Shown here piece by piece: positions 1 to 12,600 of a stretch of DNA of 64,000 nt. Position 1 is the stretch's first letter. Each line of letters starts with the position of its first letter. The DNA comes from Gaetbulibacter saemankumensis DSM 17032 (GTDB taxonomy: Bacteria; Bacteroidota; Bacteroidia; Flavobacteriales; Flavobacteriaceae), in the NCBI RefSeq assembly GCF_000425645.1, contig NZ_KE384430.1:558001-622000 (forward strand), written 5' to 3'. Under the pieces are notes generated by a model, which saw only the letters and a program-made list of their open reading frames with translations, made no database searches and had not been told where the DNA came from. A program made the position numbers and the translations under genes.

Positions 1-1229
1 TAAAGCGTATTTTAACGGTTAAGTATGAATTGGGTCTTTTTGATGACCCTTATAAGTATTGTAATGAAACGCGTGAAACAGAAGTGACAGGTAGTGAGGC
101 TATTCAAGAGGCCGTGTTAGATATGGCAAGAAAATCAATTGTGCTCTTAAAAAATGAAAACAATTTGTTGCCTTTATCTAAGTCTGGACAGAAAATTGGA
201 TTAATAGGCCCATTGGCAGCTGATAAAACAAGTCCCTTAGGTAGTTGGAGAATCGGTGCAGACGATAATACGGCGGTCTCAGTACTTGAAGGATTACAGA
301 GGTATAAAAATAATGCAATCACTTATGCCAAAGGAGCTGATTTAACGATAGGAGAGACCTTGTTTGCTATCGAATTAGACATTAATAAAGATGATACTAG
401 TGGGTTTTCTGAAGCTATTGAGGTGGCTAAAAATTCAGATGTAGTTATCATGGTGCTAGGTGAACATGGATTTCAGAGCGGCGAGGCTAGGAGTCGAACT
501 AATTTAGATTTGCCTGGTGTTCAGCAAGAATTATTGGAAGCTGTATACAATGTAAATAAAAATATCGTTTTGGTACTTAATAATGGTAGACCACTTACCA
601 TAACTTGGGCTGACGAACACATTCCAGCAATAGTTGAAGCATGGCAGTTAGGAACCCAAAGTGGAAATGCCATAGCTGAAGTATTGTATGGAGATTATAA
701 TCCCAGTGGTAAATTACCTATGACGTTTCCAAGAAGTGTAGGACAAATACCTATTTATTATAATTATAAAAATACAGGACGACCAACCATACCAGCTCCT
801 AAGGAAGTGTTTTGGTCACATTATATTGATGAAAGTAACGAGCCTTTATATCCATTCGGATATGGTCTAAGCTATACAACATTCTTATACTCAGATTTAG
901 AAGTAACAAAGGCCTCAGAGGAGGTTGTGGAAGTGTCTTTAAAACTTGAGAATACCGGTAAAGTTAGTGGGAAGGAAGTGGTTCAATTATATATTCATGA
1001 TTTATTTGCAACTGTTACCAGACCTGTTAAAGAATTAAAAGGATTTGAATTGGTTGAACTGGCACCTAATGAAATTAAATCGGTGACTTTTAAACTAACT
1101 AAAAAAGAATTGGGATTTTATAATAATAGTGGTGATTTTGTGCTGGAACCAGGAGAGTTTAAGGTTTATGTTGGTGGAAGTTCTAAAGCCGTACTTGAAA
1201 GTAAGTTTACTATAAATAATAATTTCTGA
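1..1229 (+). CDS. Glycoside hydrolase family 3, beta-glucosidase-like (5' truncated by window)
   Basis: The reading frame is open from base 3, so this is the C-terminal 408 residues of a longer protein (BglX-type enzymes are about 750 residues); the TTG at 30 is not the start. The (alpha/beta)6 sandwich domain is visible, with the segment GEHGFQSGEARSR whose Glu (codon at 483) fits the general acid/base of the family. A fibronectin III-like C-terminal domain follows, running from about base 920 to the end with GKEVVQLYI and TRPVKELKGFE. The nucleophile Asp domain and signal peptide lie upstream of the window. Such enzymes cut beta-linked glucosides or xylosides, usually in the periplasm of Bacteroidota. 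The exact substrate cannot be told from this part. Confidence 0.93.
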   Translation, partial: KRILTVKYELGLFDDPYKYCNETRETEVTGSEAIQEAVLDMARKSIVLLKNENNLLPLSKSGQKIGLIGPLAADKTSPLGSWRIGADDNTAVSVLEGLQRYKNNAITYAKGADLTIGETLFAIELDINKDDTSGFSEAIEVAKNSDVVIMVLGEHGFQSGEARSRTNLDLPGVQQELLEAVYNVNKNIVLVLNNGRPLTITWADEHIPAIVEAWQLGTQSGNAIAEVLYGDYNPSGKLPMTFPRSVGQIPIYYNYKNTGRPTIPAPKEVFWSHYIDESNEPLYPFGYGLSYTTFLYSDLEVTKASEEVVEVSLKLENTGKVSGKEVVQLYIHDLFATVTRPVKELKGFELVELAPNEIKSVTFKLTKKELGFYNNSGDFVLEPGEFKVYVGGSSKAVLESKFTINNNF

Positions 1230-1282
1230 GAATAATTAATAGCATCATTCTAGTTAATTAGTTTGTAGTACTTGGTTTGTTT

Positions 1283-1316
1283 AAAGGCGTGTTCTTGTAT
1301 AGACTCGCCTTTTTTC
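1283..1316 (+). terminator. Probable Rho-independent terminator of the GH3 gene
   Basis: AAAGGCG at 1283-1289 pairs with CGCCTTT at 1306-1312 around a 16-base loop, and the right arm runs into a T-rich stretch. It lies between the GH3 stop and the LysE-type gene. The loop is long, so this is a moderate call. Confidence 0.5.
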
Positions 1317-1346
1317 TTTACTTTGTATTAAATTCTTCACACCATT

Positions 1347-2027
1347 ATGTTCGATGATATTTTAGCAGCGATACCCTTCGGAATTGTATTAGCATTTACA
1401 ATAGGTCCTGTCTTTTTTGTTTTGCTTGAAACCGGTGCCACCAAAGGTTTTAAAAGCGCTTTAATATTTGATTGTGGTGTCATGCTGGCCGATATCTTGT
1501 TTATTTTCGTCGCTTTTTTTAGCACCAATAAGCTATTAGGTAAAATAAAAGATGATCCGAATTTTTTAATATTTGGAGGGGTGCTATTATCCGCTTATGG
1601 ATTTATTTCTTTTATTAAAACGTCTAAATCCTTTCGTGATATAGTGAGAGAATACCATACGGTTGAAATAAAAAGGGGGTATGGTAAACTTTTTTTGAAA
1701 GGGTTTTTACTTAATTTTATCAATATTGGTGTACTCCTGGGGTGGGTCGCATTTATCGTACTTGGTAACTCTTTAACGCATTCGGATAATGGAGTGCTTG
1801 TATTTTTAAGCACGATTTTAATTGTTTATTTCTTAATTGATTTAATTAAAATTTTAATTGCCAAAAAGCTCAAGAGTCGGTTAACTCCAAGACTTATTTT
1901 TAAAACCAAGAAGGTAGTGGCTCTTGTAATTTTGGGTTTTGGTGTATTATTATTGGTTCAAGGGTTTTTTCCAAAGGAAAAGGAACTAATACAAGAAAAA
2001 CTTGAAAAAATAAACCGATTAGATTAA
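1347..2027 (+). CDS. LysE family translocator
   Basis: A 226-residue, very hydrophobic inner-membrane protein of the LysE/RhtB amino-acid exporter superfamily. The N-terminus carries the family signature: GIVLAFTIGPVFFVLLETG (residues about 12-30) followed by a short ATKG turn and a second membrane helix. Five to six transmembrane segments can be drawn, the last near residues 188-206, followed by a Lys/Glu-rich tail. Length fits the family (about 200-220). The exported substrate is unknown; LysE members export basic or neutral amino acids or their derivatives. It is flanked by terminators on both sides and looks monocistronic. Confidence 0.85.
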   Translation: MFDDILAAIPFGIVLAFTIGPVFFVLLETGATKGFKSALIFDCGVMLADILFIFVAFFSTNKLLGKIKDDPNFLIFGGVLLSAYGFISFIKTSKSFRDIVREYHTVEIKRGYGKLFLKGFLLNFINIGVLLGWVAFIVLGNSLTHSDNGVLVFLSTILIVYFLIDLIKILIAKKLKSRLTPRLIFKTKKVVALVILGFGVLLLVQGFFPKEKELIQEKLEKINRLD

Positions 2028-2060
2028 TAAAAAAAGCTCCTGAATTTCTTCAGAAGCTTT
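2028..2060 (-). terminator. Rho-independent terminator behind tRNA-Cys
   Basis: The arms 2033-2044 and 2049-2060 form a 12-bp stem with one mismatch and a TTTC loop. On the minus strand it is followed by a run of seven T (plus-strand A run just before 2036). It ends the tRNA-Cys transcript and may also stop transcription from the LysE-type gene on the other strand. Confidence 0.75.
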
Positions 2061-2064
2061 GTTG

Positions 2065-2135
2065 AGGCGTCAAGCGGATTCGAACCGCTGTACAAGGTTT
2101 TGCAGACCTTTGCCTAGCCACTCGGCCATGACGCC
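2065..2135 (-). tRNA. tRNA-Cys (anticodon GCA)
   Basis: Read on the minus strand, the acceptor stem GGCGTCA (from 2135) pairs with TGACGCC. The anticodon stem AAGGT/ACCTT closes the loop CTGCAAA, giving anticodon GCA. The T arm is AGCGG-TTCGAAT-CCGCT. The gene is 71 bases long and CCA is not encoded. A promoter sits about 13 bases upstream and a terminator just downstream, so it is its own unit. Confidence 0.96.
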
Positions 2136-2147
2136 ATTATTGTGGTG

Positions 2148-2176
2148 CAAATGTAAAAAAAATTAAGACTTTACAA
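2148..2176 (-). promoter_or_regulatory. Bacteroidota-type promoter of tRNA-Cys
   Basis: On the minus strand TTG (2174-2176) is followed after 18 bases by TACATTTG (2148-2155), matching the Bacteroidota TTG/TAnnTTTG consensus. It lies 12 bases before the tRNA 5' end. Confidence 0.6.
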
Positions 2177-2186
2177 TAGGTTAAAA

Positions 2187-2549
2187 TTAATTTTTACGTG
2201 TATCAGTCATTTTTATTGTAACCTTTTCTACATCACCACCTATTGGAGGGTTTAATTTACTAACAGAAACCGAGGCTTTGGTTACTAATTGGTCTTCATT
2301 AAAAATACGATCTAATATACGTCTGGCAACCGTTTCAAGAAGATGAGAGGGTATCGCCATCTCTTCTTTAATAATGCGATTAAGCAGAACATAATCTACC
2401 GTATCCTGAAGTTTATCGGTTTTAGCCGAGGGCTGTAAATTAGCTTTTACTTTTAAATCTACTCGGTAATCACTACCTATTTTAGTTTCTTCAGCTAAAC
2501 AACCGTGGTAAGCAAATACGCGAATATTTTCAACCTTTATAATTCCCAA
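2187..2549 (-). CDS. folB: Dihydroneopterin aldolase FolB
   Basis: A 120-residue protein of normal FolB length. It converts 7,8-dihydroneopterin to 6-hydroxymethyl-7,8-dihydropterin plus glycolaldehyde in folate synthesis. Family landmarks are visible: VFAYHGCLAEE near the N-terminus with the substrate-contact Glu, DTVDYVLLNRII in the middle, HLLETVARRI, and the C-terminal KLNPPIGGDVEKV segment. The start is ATG at 2549, and a TATCTTTG promoter box lies 20 bases upstream. It follows the spr operon on the same strand but with its own promoter. No other folate gene is near. Confidence 0.94.
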   Translation of the reverse strand: MGIIKVENIRVFAYHGCLAEETKIGSDYRVDLKVKANLQPSAKTDKLQDTVDYVLLNRIIKEEMAIPSHLLETVARRILDRIFNEDQLVTKASVSVSKLNPPIGGDVEKVTIKMTDTRKN

Positions 2550-2568
2550 TAGTTATATTTTTATGTTG

Positions 2569-2599
2569 CAAAGATATTACTATTCACATCAAAGTACAA
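2569..2599 (-). promoter_or_regulatory. Promoter of folB
   Basis: On the minus strand TTG (2597-2599), a 20-base spacer and TATCTTTG (2569-2576) match the Bacteroidota consensus. The site lies between the SprF-like stop at 2603 and the folB start at 2549. Confidence 0.55.
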
Positions 2600-2602
2600 T
2601 TT

Positions 2603-3577
2603 TTAATGTACCGGACTTTGAGTACATGGACAGTTACTAATACCCTGTAAAAATTCTAAACCTATAGTAATAACATGGGTCCCGGAATTATAACCAGCTA
2701 ACTCGTTAGTCGTAACCTGATAGGCGTAACCAAAATAGAATAAAGACTTTTTAAATCCGACCATAGGGCCAATATTAAGCGGTTTTAAGAACTGATCGTT
2801 TAAAAAACGGTATGATATACCAGCCCAGAAGTAATCTTCGTTTCTATCGTATTTTCTGAACTTAAAATTAACGTCGGTACTGGAACGTTTATCACTACTA
2901 AACATTTGATAATAAACTGATGGTTCAAATTCTAATCCGCTTTTCTTAGGACCGCGAAAGGTGTAACCTGAATAGATTTGATAGTTTAACAATAATCTCG
3001 GTTCCAATTTTCTAATAGTTTCATCAATATTTTTGTTTAAAATATTGTTGGCATTAAAACTCAGCCAAAAACCGTGGTTTCTATATAGGGCTCCAACGTC
3101 GAAGTTGTTGTTAGATGTACGTCGGTCATCCGTTATATAAGGGTCGATTACCGGATGCTCGTAAGTTGTATCAAACTTACTAATATCAATTCTGAAATTA
3201 TTGATGTTATAGGAAATACCAAAAGATAAATATTGTTTTGAATAATAATCTAAAATTAAGTGATGGGCGAAAGAAAATTTTGCACCTGTTTGTAAGGTGT
3301 AACCATTTTTATCATTGTATAATGATATACCAACTCCAGAACGATCGGCAATTCTAAAATCACCATATATAGATTGGTTATCGGGAGCATCTTTAATGCC
3401 AACCCACTGTGTTAATCCATTAGCTCTAATTTTTAAATTATCTCCAATGCCTGCATATGTTGGTGATACAACAAAGTTATTATCGGCTAAATACTGTGTA
3501 AAAACAGGCAAATTTAATTCCTGACCATAACTTATGGTTATGGCCAAGAATAGGATATATGTAAGTAATTTTCGCAT
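2603..3577 (-). CDS. sprF: PorP/SprF family outer-membrane protein (SprF-like)
   Basis: A 324-residue protein with signal peptide (residues 1-18, ending SYGQ) and the PorP/SprF start pattern LPVFTQYLADNNFVVSPTYAGIGDNLKIRANGL-type, here from residue 21. Alternating beta strands fit an outer-membrane barrel. In Flavobacterium johnsoniae SprF is encoded next to SprB and is needed for SprB secretion to the surface; PorP-type proteins act as anchors for type B T9SS cargo. The gene starts 40 bases after the stop of the giant adhesin gene, as in the sprCDBF operon, so I infer SprF function from family plus position. The symbol is by synteny, not by direct sequence comparison. Confidence 0.85.
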   Translation of the reverse strand: MRKLLTYILFLAITISYGQELNLPVFTQYLADNNFVVSPTYAGIGDNLKIRANGLTQWVGIKDAPDNQSIYGDFRIADRSGVGISLYNDKNGYTLQTGAKFSFAHHLILDYYSKQYLSFGISYNINNFRIDISKFDTTYEHPVIDPYITDDRRTSNNNFDVGALYRNHGFWLSFNANNILNKNIDETIRKLEPRLLLNYQIYSGYTFRGPKKSGLEFEPSVYYQMFSSDKRSSTDVNFKFRKYDRNEDYFWAGISYRFLNDQFLKPLNIGPMVGFKKSLFYFGYAYQVTTNELAGYNSGTHVITIGLEFLQGISNCPCTQSPVH

Positions 3578-3617
3578 CGCTTTGTTTTTTTAAGTTAATG
3601 GCATGCCATTAATTCTA

Positions 3618-6600
3618 TTACCTGTAAAGAGTGAAATGTCCAACAAATTCTCTATCATCCTTCGGATCATTTAGTTTAACAACATACCAATAATCTCCAG
3701 TAGGTAATTCATGTCCGTGATAGGTTCCGTCCCATGTTTCGCCAACACGTAATTGTGCCACTCTACGACCATATCTATCAAAAATATTAAATACCAAATC
3801 TTTATATTGAGAGGTACATCCAGGTCCCCATTCATCTAAATTACCATCACCATTAGGTGTAAAGTAATTAGGAATACAAACATCGATATACTCAAAATAA
3901 TCACTTGCTGAAGCAGTACATCCGTTACTATCGGTAACCGTTACCGTGTATGTTCCTGATGAATAAATAATGAAGGTATTGTCACTTCCATAAGAATCAC
4001 CATTTACGGTAAAAGTATAATCGCCTGTACCACCTGTAGCATTTGCTACAATTTCATTTAAACCACCGGTACCAATGGTTAATTGAAGCGGTTCGTAATA
4101 TGCGATATCAAAGTTTGGTGTACGTTTAATACATCCATTTGTATGTCTTACATCAATATAATGATCTAATCCTGCTGGCACATTAATATATATATTACTG
4201 GTTTGGTATGGGCCACCATCAAGTGCGTATTCTAATTGTGATGGATCGGTAATACTTTCATCAACTTCAACCGTCACCATATTCGTGGACATGTTATTTG
4301 TACAGCCAAATTCAACAATAGCTACTGGGTCGATTAACACCGATTCAGGGAAGGTGATATTCCATTCAGATTCACAACCTTCACTATCAATTACAAATAC
4401 CGTATGATCACCCCCTTCTAATCCGGTAAAATCGAATTGTGTTTGTGTAGCTGTTCCGGTAGTGTATGTCCCATTAATATCATCAAGGGCTACACTATAT
4501 GGCGGTGTTCCACCAGAGATGGTTACACTAAAAGATCCATTCATATCCCCATAACAAACTTCTGGAATAATTGAATTTGGTACGATACTTAGCAATACAG
4601 GGTTAGGTTCGTAAATTGTGAAATCATATAACTCATAACAACCTAAAATATCTTGAACGATAATTTGATAATCTCCAGGAGCTAAATTATCGAAAATAGG
4701 TTCATCAAAGAATTGATCCATTTGAGGTGAGATAGCATATTTTATAATGCCTGTTCCTCCGGTTGCTGAGACTTCTACCATACCATCATTTGCACCGTTA
4801 CAAGTAACATCGGTTGTTAGTAATTGCGCCGATAATGGGGTAGATGGTTCTGTAATTTCTACAATTTCTGAAGTGGTATCACAATCACCACTTTCAACAA
4901 ATACCTGATAGCGTCCTGCAACAAGTTCAGTAAAGACACCAGGGCTATCTTGAACCGCTGTTGGTATGTCATTACCAGCTTCGTCTTGTAGGGTATATAC
5001 ATAGTTGCCTAATCCTCCTTGTGCCGTAGCAACAATAACTCCAGTATTATCACCGGCACAGTTAATAGTTGCGTTGGTTTTATCCAGTTCTAAAGTTAGA
5101 GCAGGTAATGGGTCTATAGTTATTTCGTTTGAAACAGCATCACTACATAGATTGGCATCACGTACATAATATTGGTATGTTCCTGGAGTTACCGGGAAGG
5201 TAATATCAGTAACAAATGAACCAATTACGGTTGAGAAAGAAGCATCAGTACTATACTCATAAGGTCCTGTTCCTCCTGTGGCACTCAATGTTAAATTAGC
5301 ATCTAATAAACATGTTTGAGAACTTGTTTTAACCAGACTGGCTTCAATTTTTGTAGGTTCAGCTATAACAATATCGGCTGAAGTCGCGGTACAATTATAA
5401 CCATCGGTTACCGTAACATTATAGGTTCCAGTACCCAAATTAGTAAATACAGGAGAAAGCTGTGGTCCTGATGAACTTACCATTGGAGCTGTCATATTCA
5501 AGGTATAAGTATAGTTGCTACCTTGACCTCCGCTAATTAAATCGACTGTAATAGTTGCATTTTGATCTCCAAAACAGCTTAGCATATTAGTATCTGCACT
5601 AGCTGTAATTGTAATAGGAGTAGGATCTACTAAAATGACATTAGTTGGTGCTATACATCCTTGACTATCTCTTACACTTACGATATAATTACCTGCTGAT
5701 AATCCTGTAAAATTAGGGTTTGTAGTAAATGGATTAATCACAGAGCCATTATGTTCTAGTTGATATTCATAATCACTTGGCCATCCACCCGTAGCTGTAG
5801 CTGAAATTGTTCCGTTGTTACCATCACAGGTAATTTCGGTATGGGTTTCAGAAATAGCCAGAGCACTGTTTGGAGCGGTAATAGTAAAGTTTTTCGTAAC
5901 CGCACAATAAGGTCTGTTTGTTAGGGTTGCGGTAATGGTATACGTACCAGCTGCAAATCCGTTAAGTGTAATAGGTCCTGCATTGATTGAATTTCCTGAA
6001 GTTATTGGGTTGCCAGAGGTATCTGTAACCATATAACTAAAAGCACCGGCATCATCGGTTGGTGTAGTGACTCTATCTATAAAAGTAATATTAACACTAC
6101 CATCATTATCATTAAAACAAGTAACATCAACTACCGAATCAATGTTTAAATCGAAGGTATTCGGATCGTTAACATAGTGAACCGTTTGAAGACTACATTG
6201 AGTGTCTATATTTTCAACAGTAATAATATAATTTCCGATAGGTAATCCAGTAAAAATACCGGTTGTATTGGTTTGTGTCGGTAAGTTACCATTGGCATCT
6301 TCTAAAGTAAATTCTAAATTAGGAGTACCTCCAGTGCTTGTTACGTTTACTGTGATGTCTTCATCGTTAGTACACGTAATGGCATTATCAATAGTAATAT
6401 CAAGGTCTTCTATTGCTATAAAAGGTTGGATGGTAGCTGTAGTACTTCCTAAACAGCCATTATTATCATAGACATTAATATCAAAATTACCTCCTAATAC
6501 CTCTGTTTCGGTATACACATTATTTGGTCCCGATTGAACAATGTTACCACCTTTGATAAATTCGTAAGTAGTATAATTACCAGAACCACCCGTAACACCG

Positions 6601-9600
6601 GTAACGGTAATACTTGCAAAATTAGCTGCATTTGTGCCTGCAGAACAAGCAAACTCAATAACGCTTGGGGCAGGTACGTTAATTACAGCAGGTTCGTTGA
6701 TTGTAACATCTTCAGTGGCAATACAATTTCTACCTGATGTTACTTGCACCGTATAAGTTCCGGCCGCTAAACCTGTAAATACATTAGAGTTTTGAGGAGC
6801 AACGACTATAGGTGCTGTGATTTCATATGTGTATATAGGGTTATCATTACTTGTAGGTAGATCTACTATGATACTTCCATCACTACCACCGTTACAACTT
6901 ACATCAATTGGATTTGGTGTGAAAGTTACTGGTGTTGCACTATCTAGAGTTACCGATGCATTTCTGGTACAACCTGTTGTTAAGTCTTCGATTGTAACTG
7001 AGTAGCTTCCCGAAGGCAGGTTAGAAATAACATTTCCTGTAACTGTGCCAACATTCGGGCTTATAGAAAAGCTATAATTACCAGAACCTCCAGAACCTGT
7101 TATAGTAATAACACCATCATTATCATCACAACTTGGTAAGGTCGTAATGGTAGGTACTAAATCTAAAGCCGGGTAAACAGTTATTGGTGTAGCATCTTGG
7201 GTTGTACATCCATTAGCATCTTTAACAGTTACATAATAATCGCCTGGCGTTGCTACTGTAAATGTTGGACTTGCTTGGAATCCATTACCAATGGAATAGG
7301 TAAAAGGTCCTACACCAGTTGGGTTGGATACAGTAAATGTAAATGGATCACCTGTAAGATTACATTGGTTGTCTGATAATGTAGGAACGGTTATTGTTGG
7401 TAATGGATCGGTCGTTATAGCGACGTCTATCATATCTGAACAACCATTACTATCTATAACCCATACATCCCAATTTGTAGATATCGTTGGGTCTAGAACA
7501 GCTGTGTTATTATTAGTGTAATCTGATGTAATTGGAGTTGCACCATCGATTACAAAAGCATATTGATATGGAGGAGTTCCGCCCATTGCCTCCACAGTTA
7601 CCTGAGCCCCAAAATTACAGTTTGCATTGATGTTTTCAATTTCAGATAGGGTTAAAGCATTTGGTTCGTTTACGGTAATGGTAGCAGTATCTGTACAACC
7701 TGTCGTGTCATCTGTAACAACAATTGTTTGATCACCAACAGGTAAACCTGTTAGGTTTATAGTAGAATTTGTCTCGCCAGTTCCTGCTGAAACTCCGTTT
7801 ATTGTATAGCTATAAGTGCCAGAGAAATTAGCTACCGTAAAGTCTACTGTGCCATCTGAACTACCATTACAACTCACATCGTTTACTAATAATCCAGATA
7901 CAGTAATATTGGTTACGGGATTGATTGTATAAGATTCGGTATAATAACAACCATTCGCATCCGTCACCGTGAACACATAAGTGTCTGGACTTAGACCATT
8001 AAATACGTTCGAAGCTTGAGGTCCTACAGCTATTGGTGAAATGATTTCATACATTAATGGACCAACACCATCTGTAGCAGTAAGTGTTACATCACTTGTA
8101 GTAGCTAAACATGTTACAGGAGTTGAAACAAAATCTAAATTTGAAGGCACACTTAATGCGGGTATATCCACATCAATAGGCGTAGCAATAATACACCCGT
8201 TAGCATCTTTTATATAAGCGGTAATGGTTCCAGCTGCATATGTTGTATAAGTTTCTGTTGAAGTATAATTAACTCCACCATTAAAACTATAAGTATATGG
8301 CGGCGTTCCTCCACTACCTGTAATAGTTACAATAGCAGGTTGAGTGGCATTTCCAACACCACAAGTAAGTCCTTGTGTTAATGTACCAGTTCCATCTACT
8401 GGAGTTGGTTCGTTTATGGTTTCGTCAACAGGTAAAGATTCACAGTCTTTGCTGTCTCTAACCAAGATGGTATAAGTTCCTTGTGATAAACCGCTGAATA
8501 CATTTGAGGCTTGCCAAGTAGAACCGCCATTGCTACTATATTCATAAGGGGCGATGCCATTGGAAGCTGTAATAACTATACTTCCGTCTGAACCGCCATT
8601 ACAAGTTACATCTGTAATCGCTGTGGTAAAGGTTGGCACTGTGTTAGGGGTAACCGTAATAGTATTGGATTCGGCTTGACAACTTTGAGAATCTGTTACT
8701 CTAAACTGGTAAGTACCATCTAAATTGGTTGTATAGTTTGCAGAGCCTATTGCAGAGTAGGCCCCGCCATTTAATCTAACTTCATAAGTATAAGGCGCAA
8801 CACCACCCGAAGTGGATAAGCTTATAGAGGCATCTACTAAACAGGTTAAATCTTGTGTTAAATCGGCATCTAATAAAAGAGGCGGTTCAACAGTATAAGT
8901 ATCTGATGCAATACAGCCATTAGCATCTTTAATGCTTACTGTATAACTTCCTGCTGCAGTAATGGTGAAGTCTGGACTTAATTGATAAGCGCCGCCTATA
9001 CTATAGGTTAATGGAGCAATTCCGGTACCAGAAAGTGTAATATTGAAATCAGTGCCGTCGAAACATTGTGCGGCGACCGGATTAATTGTTGGATCTAGAT
9101 CTGCAATAATGGTTGCCGTATCGAATTTTATACAACCATAGGCATCGCGAACATAAATATCATATGTGCCAGCTGCAAGGTTAAAGGTATTTGAACTTAC
9201 CCAGTTTACTGGATTAGTTGCTGCAGTAGTTGGTACGGCTTGATACTCGTATGGTGCCGTACCATTACTAGCGGTAGCTGTAATAATACCAAGTTCGTTA
9301 CAGTTTTCATTTTTTGTAGCATTAGCTGTGATATCTAACTCTATTGCAGACTCCGTAATGTTAAAATCATCTGAAACGATACTACATCCGGCATTAGTAG
9401 CGCCAGCTTCTTCGGTTATCACGACTACATAATTTCCAAAATCTAGATTGCCTAGGTTGGTTACTGTAAGAGTTCCGCTTGCTGGTACAGTTCCAGAGCC
9501 TGAAATACCCATTGGAGTTAAGGTTAGGCTATCAAATACTTCATAAGTAACATCTGTAGCTGTTCCATATGTACTATTAATATCAAAACTAACATTACCG

Positions 9601-12600
9601 TCTGCACTTCCAACACATGTAATATTACTCGGCACAAGAGAACTAACTGTTAATGTTGAATTTGTTGGTATGGCAACATCGGCAGTTTCATAATAATAAC
9701 ATTTACTAGGGCCATCATCATAGACTACAAATGTATAGGTGGCTCCAGGCAATAAACCTGTAAAAACGGTCTGTTTACTATTAGGTGCATCTTCAGGTTG
9801 CCATGCTCCGGTAGGATAAGTCATTCCTGACCCCGTGTAAATAGCAAAATAAAATGGGCCATTTCCGGTTATACTTGAAGCAGATCCGATAGCAACCGTG
9901 GCTTCTCCTCCGGTAATACAATCAACAGTTAAATCAATATTAATATCTAAATCATCTGGCGGAGACGTTACAGTAATGTCTTGTTCTAAATAGGTACAAC
10001 CATTGGCATCTGTAATAATAATTTGATATATACCAAAGTCTACAACCTCAAATACCTGTGTTGATCCATTTTGGTTTGTAATTAGTTGATCGTATCCATT
10101 AACACCCGTTACATGATAAGTATAATTAGGGGTTCCTCCGGTTACGGAGTTTATAATAATTCTACCCAATGAAACACCACCTGACTGACATGTAATAGGG
10201 TCAATATCAAAATCTAAAACAATTGGATTAGGTTCAGCAATAGTTATATTGTTAGTATCAGTACATCCTCGAGCATCGGTTACAGTTATGGTATAGTCTC
10301 CAGCGGCCAAACCTGATGTTTGTGTTCCGTAATCGTTACCGGTACTGTCATTATAAACATTGATTACAAATGGAGGTAAACCTGAATTCACATCAACAGT
10401 TACATCAATTGAGGCATTTGATTCACCGTTACAAGAAATATCTTGAGTTTGAGTTACATTTAGGATAACTGGGTCTACGGTATCTGTTATGGTAATGATT
10501 TCGGTTTCTTCTGTACAACCATTTGCATCAGTAATAAGGAACTGATAAGTACCTGCAATAGATGTGTTATAGGTAAAACTGTTTCCTGTGAATAATGTAG
10601 GCGCATTGTATGCACCACCATTAAATTTAACACTATAACCATAATCAGGATTTCCGCCAGACACATTTAATTCGATTGCGGCTTCCGAAGGCGCCGAACA
10701 GGTTAAATCTTTAGTCATTGTAGCTGTTACGGAAATAGGAGGGAAGACATCAGTCGTGGTGCTACTTGATGCAGTACAACCATTGCCATCACGTACTGTA
10801 ACCGTATAGTTACCCGGAGTATTAACTGTAAATGTTGAGCTAGATTGATAGGATGCTCCTCCGTTAATACTATAAGAAAGTGGAGGAATACCCGTTGCGG
10901 TAACCGAAAAAGTGAATCCTGAATTAACATCACACTGATTATCTACTGTAGGAGCAGAAACTGTTGGTAATGGATCCTCTGTAATGGTTACAGTAGTTAT
11001 AGTCGTACAATCGTTAGCATCTTTTACATATACATCCCAGGTTAAATTGGCTCCTGAATTTGTATCTACCGTTTGAATAGTACTGTTTGAATATGAGGTA
11101 GGTTCTGGATCTCCTGAAATTACAGCAGCATAAGTATAACTTGGCGTACCTCCTGAAGCTATAATCGTGATGTCCGAATTATAATTGTTACAATGTACAT
11201 TAGTTGCTGTTGCAGTAGCACTAACTGCATCAATTGGCTGATTAATAGTTACGCTCGCATTCGCGGTACATCCTGTATCGGTATCGGTCACTATAACCGT
11301 ATAAGTTCCTGCCGTCAAATTCGTTAGAGGTATTGGGTTTACACCTGGCTGCGAAGCTCCCCCATCAACGGTATAAGTGAAATTAGTTGCATTAAATACT
11401 TCAAATTGTGCAGCACCATCATTTCCATTAAAACAGAACACATCACTTAGTTTTAATGCAGTTATGGCAATTGGAGTTACAGGATCAATTACAAATGATT
11501 CTGTATAATAACATCCATTGGTATCGGTCACTCTAAATACATAAGTATCCGGTGCTAATCCCGAAAATACATCAGAGGTTTGGGGTCCTACAACGATAGG
11601 AGAAAGTATTTCGTAAGTTAATGTACCTGCTCCATTAGTCGCTGATACAGTTACGGAAGATGTTGTATTATCACAGGTTACTGGTGTAGCTGAAAAATCT
11701 AAATCTGTTGGTGGGTTTAACGCTGAAATGGTTAATGAACTACTATCTGTACACCCGTTGGCATCCTGAACGGAATAGGTTATCGTCTGATCTAAACCAT
11801 TATCATTAACTTCTAAAGTGTTTGAAGCGCTGTAGCCTGAACCGTTAAAACTATATAAATACGGTGCTGTTCCGGTAGTTGGTACAGCAATCGTTACTGT
11901 TGATGATTGCTTAGTATTATCGGAAGCACAACTGAATGCAGTGGCAGTAGCCGAAACACTTAAAACAGTTGGTTCATTAATAGTAGCAGTGCCATCAAAA
12001 ATACATTCGTTTGCATCTTGTATCTGATAATTATAAGTTCCCGCTGTTAATCCAGTATATAAGGAAGTTGTACTAAAAGGGCTGCCATTAAAACTAAATG
12101 TATATGGACCTACACCTCCAGATGGAACAATTTGAACCGATCCATTCGCATCACCGTTACAGCTGGCATCAATTATGTTGGTTGTAGCTGTTGGGTAGTC
12201 AATTGGATTGATGCTAATAACATTCGATAGAGCTTCACAAGCATTCGCATCAATAACCTTAAACTGATAGGTACCATCAGTGCTAGCATTATAAGTAAAT
12301 GGCGTACTAGCTGTTCCTAAATTTGTAAAGGCTCCCCCATTTATAGATACTTCATAAGTATAAGGCGGATAGCCATCAGTAATGGTACCCGTAATTATAG
12401 CATCAGGAGATACTGTACAATCTAATTCTTTAGTAAGAACTGTACTTATAGTTACTTGAGCTTCGATAGTTTCGGTAGGCAAATCGAACGTACATCCGTA
12501 TGCATCTCTAATAGTGATCGTATAAGTACCTGGGGTTAAATTAGTAAAAATAGGATTGGTTTGATAAGCACTTGAATTTGTACCATCAGAAATGCTAAAC

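Noticed and set aside
6268-7521. Plus-strand frames opposite the adhesin gene
   Set aside because: Repetitive Ser/Thr/Val codons of the adhesin leave the opposite strand open by composition; no gene-like features.
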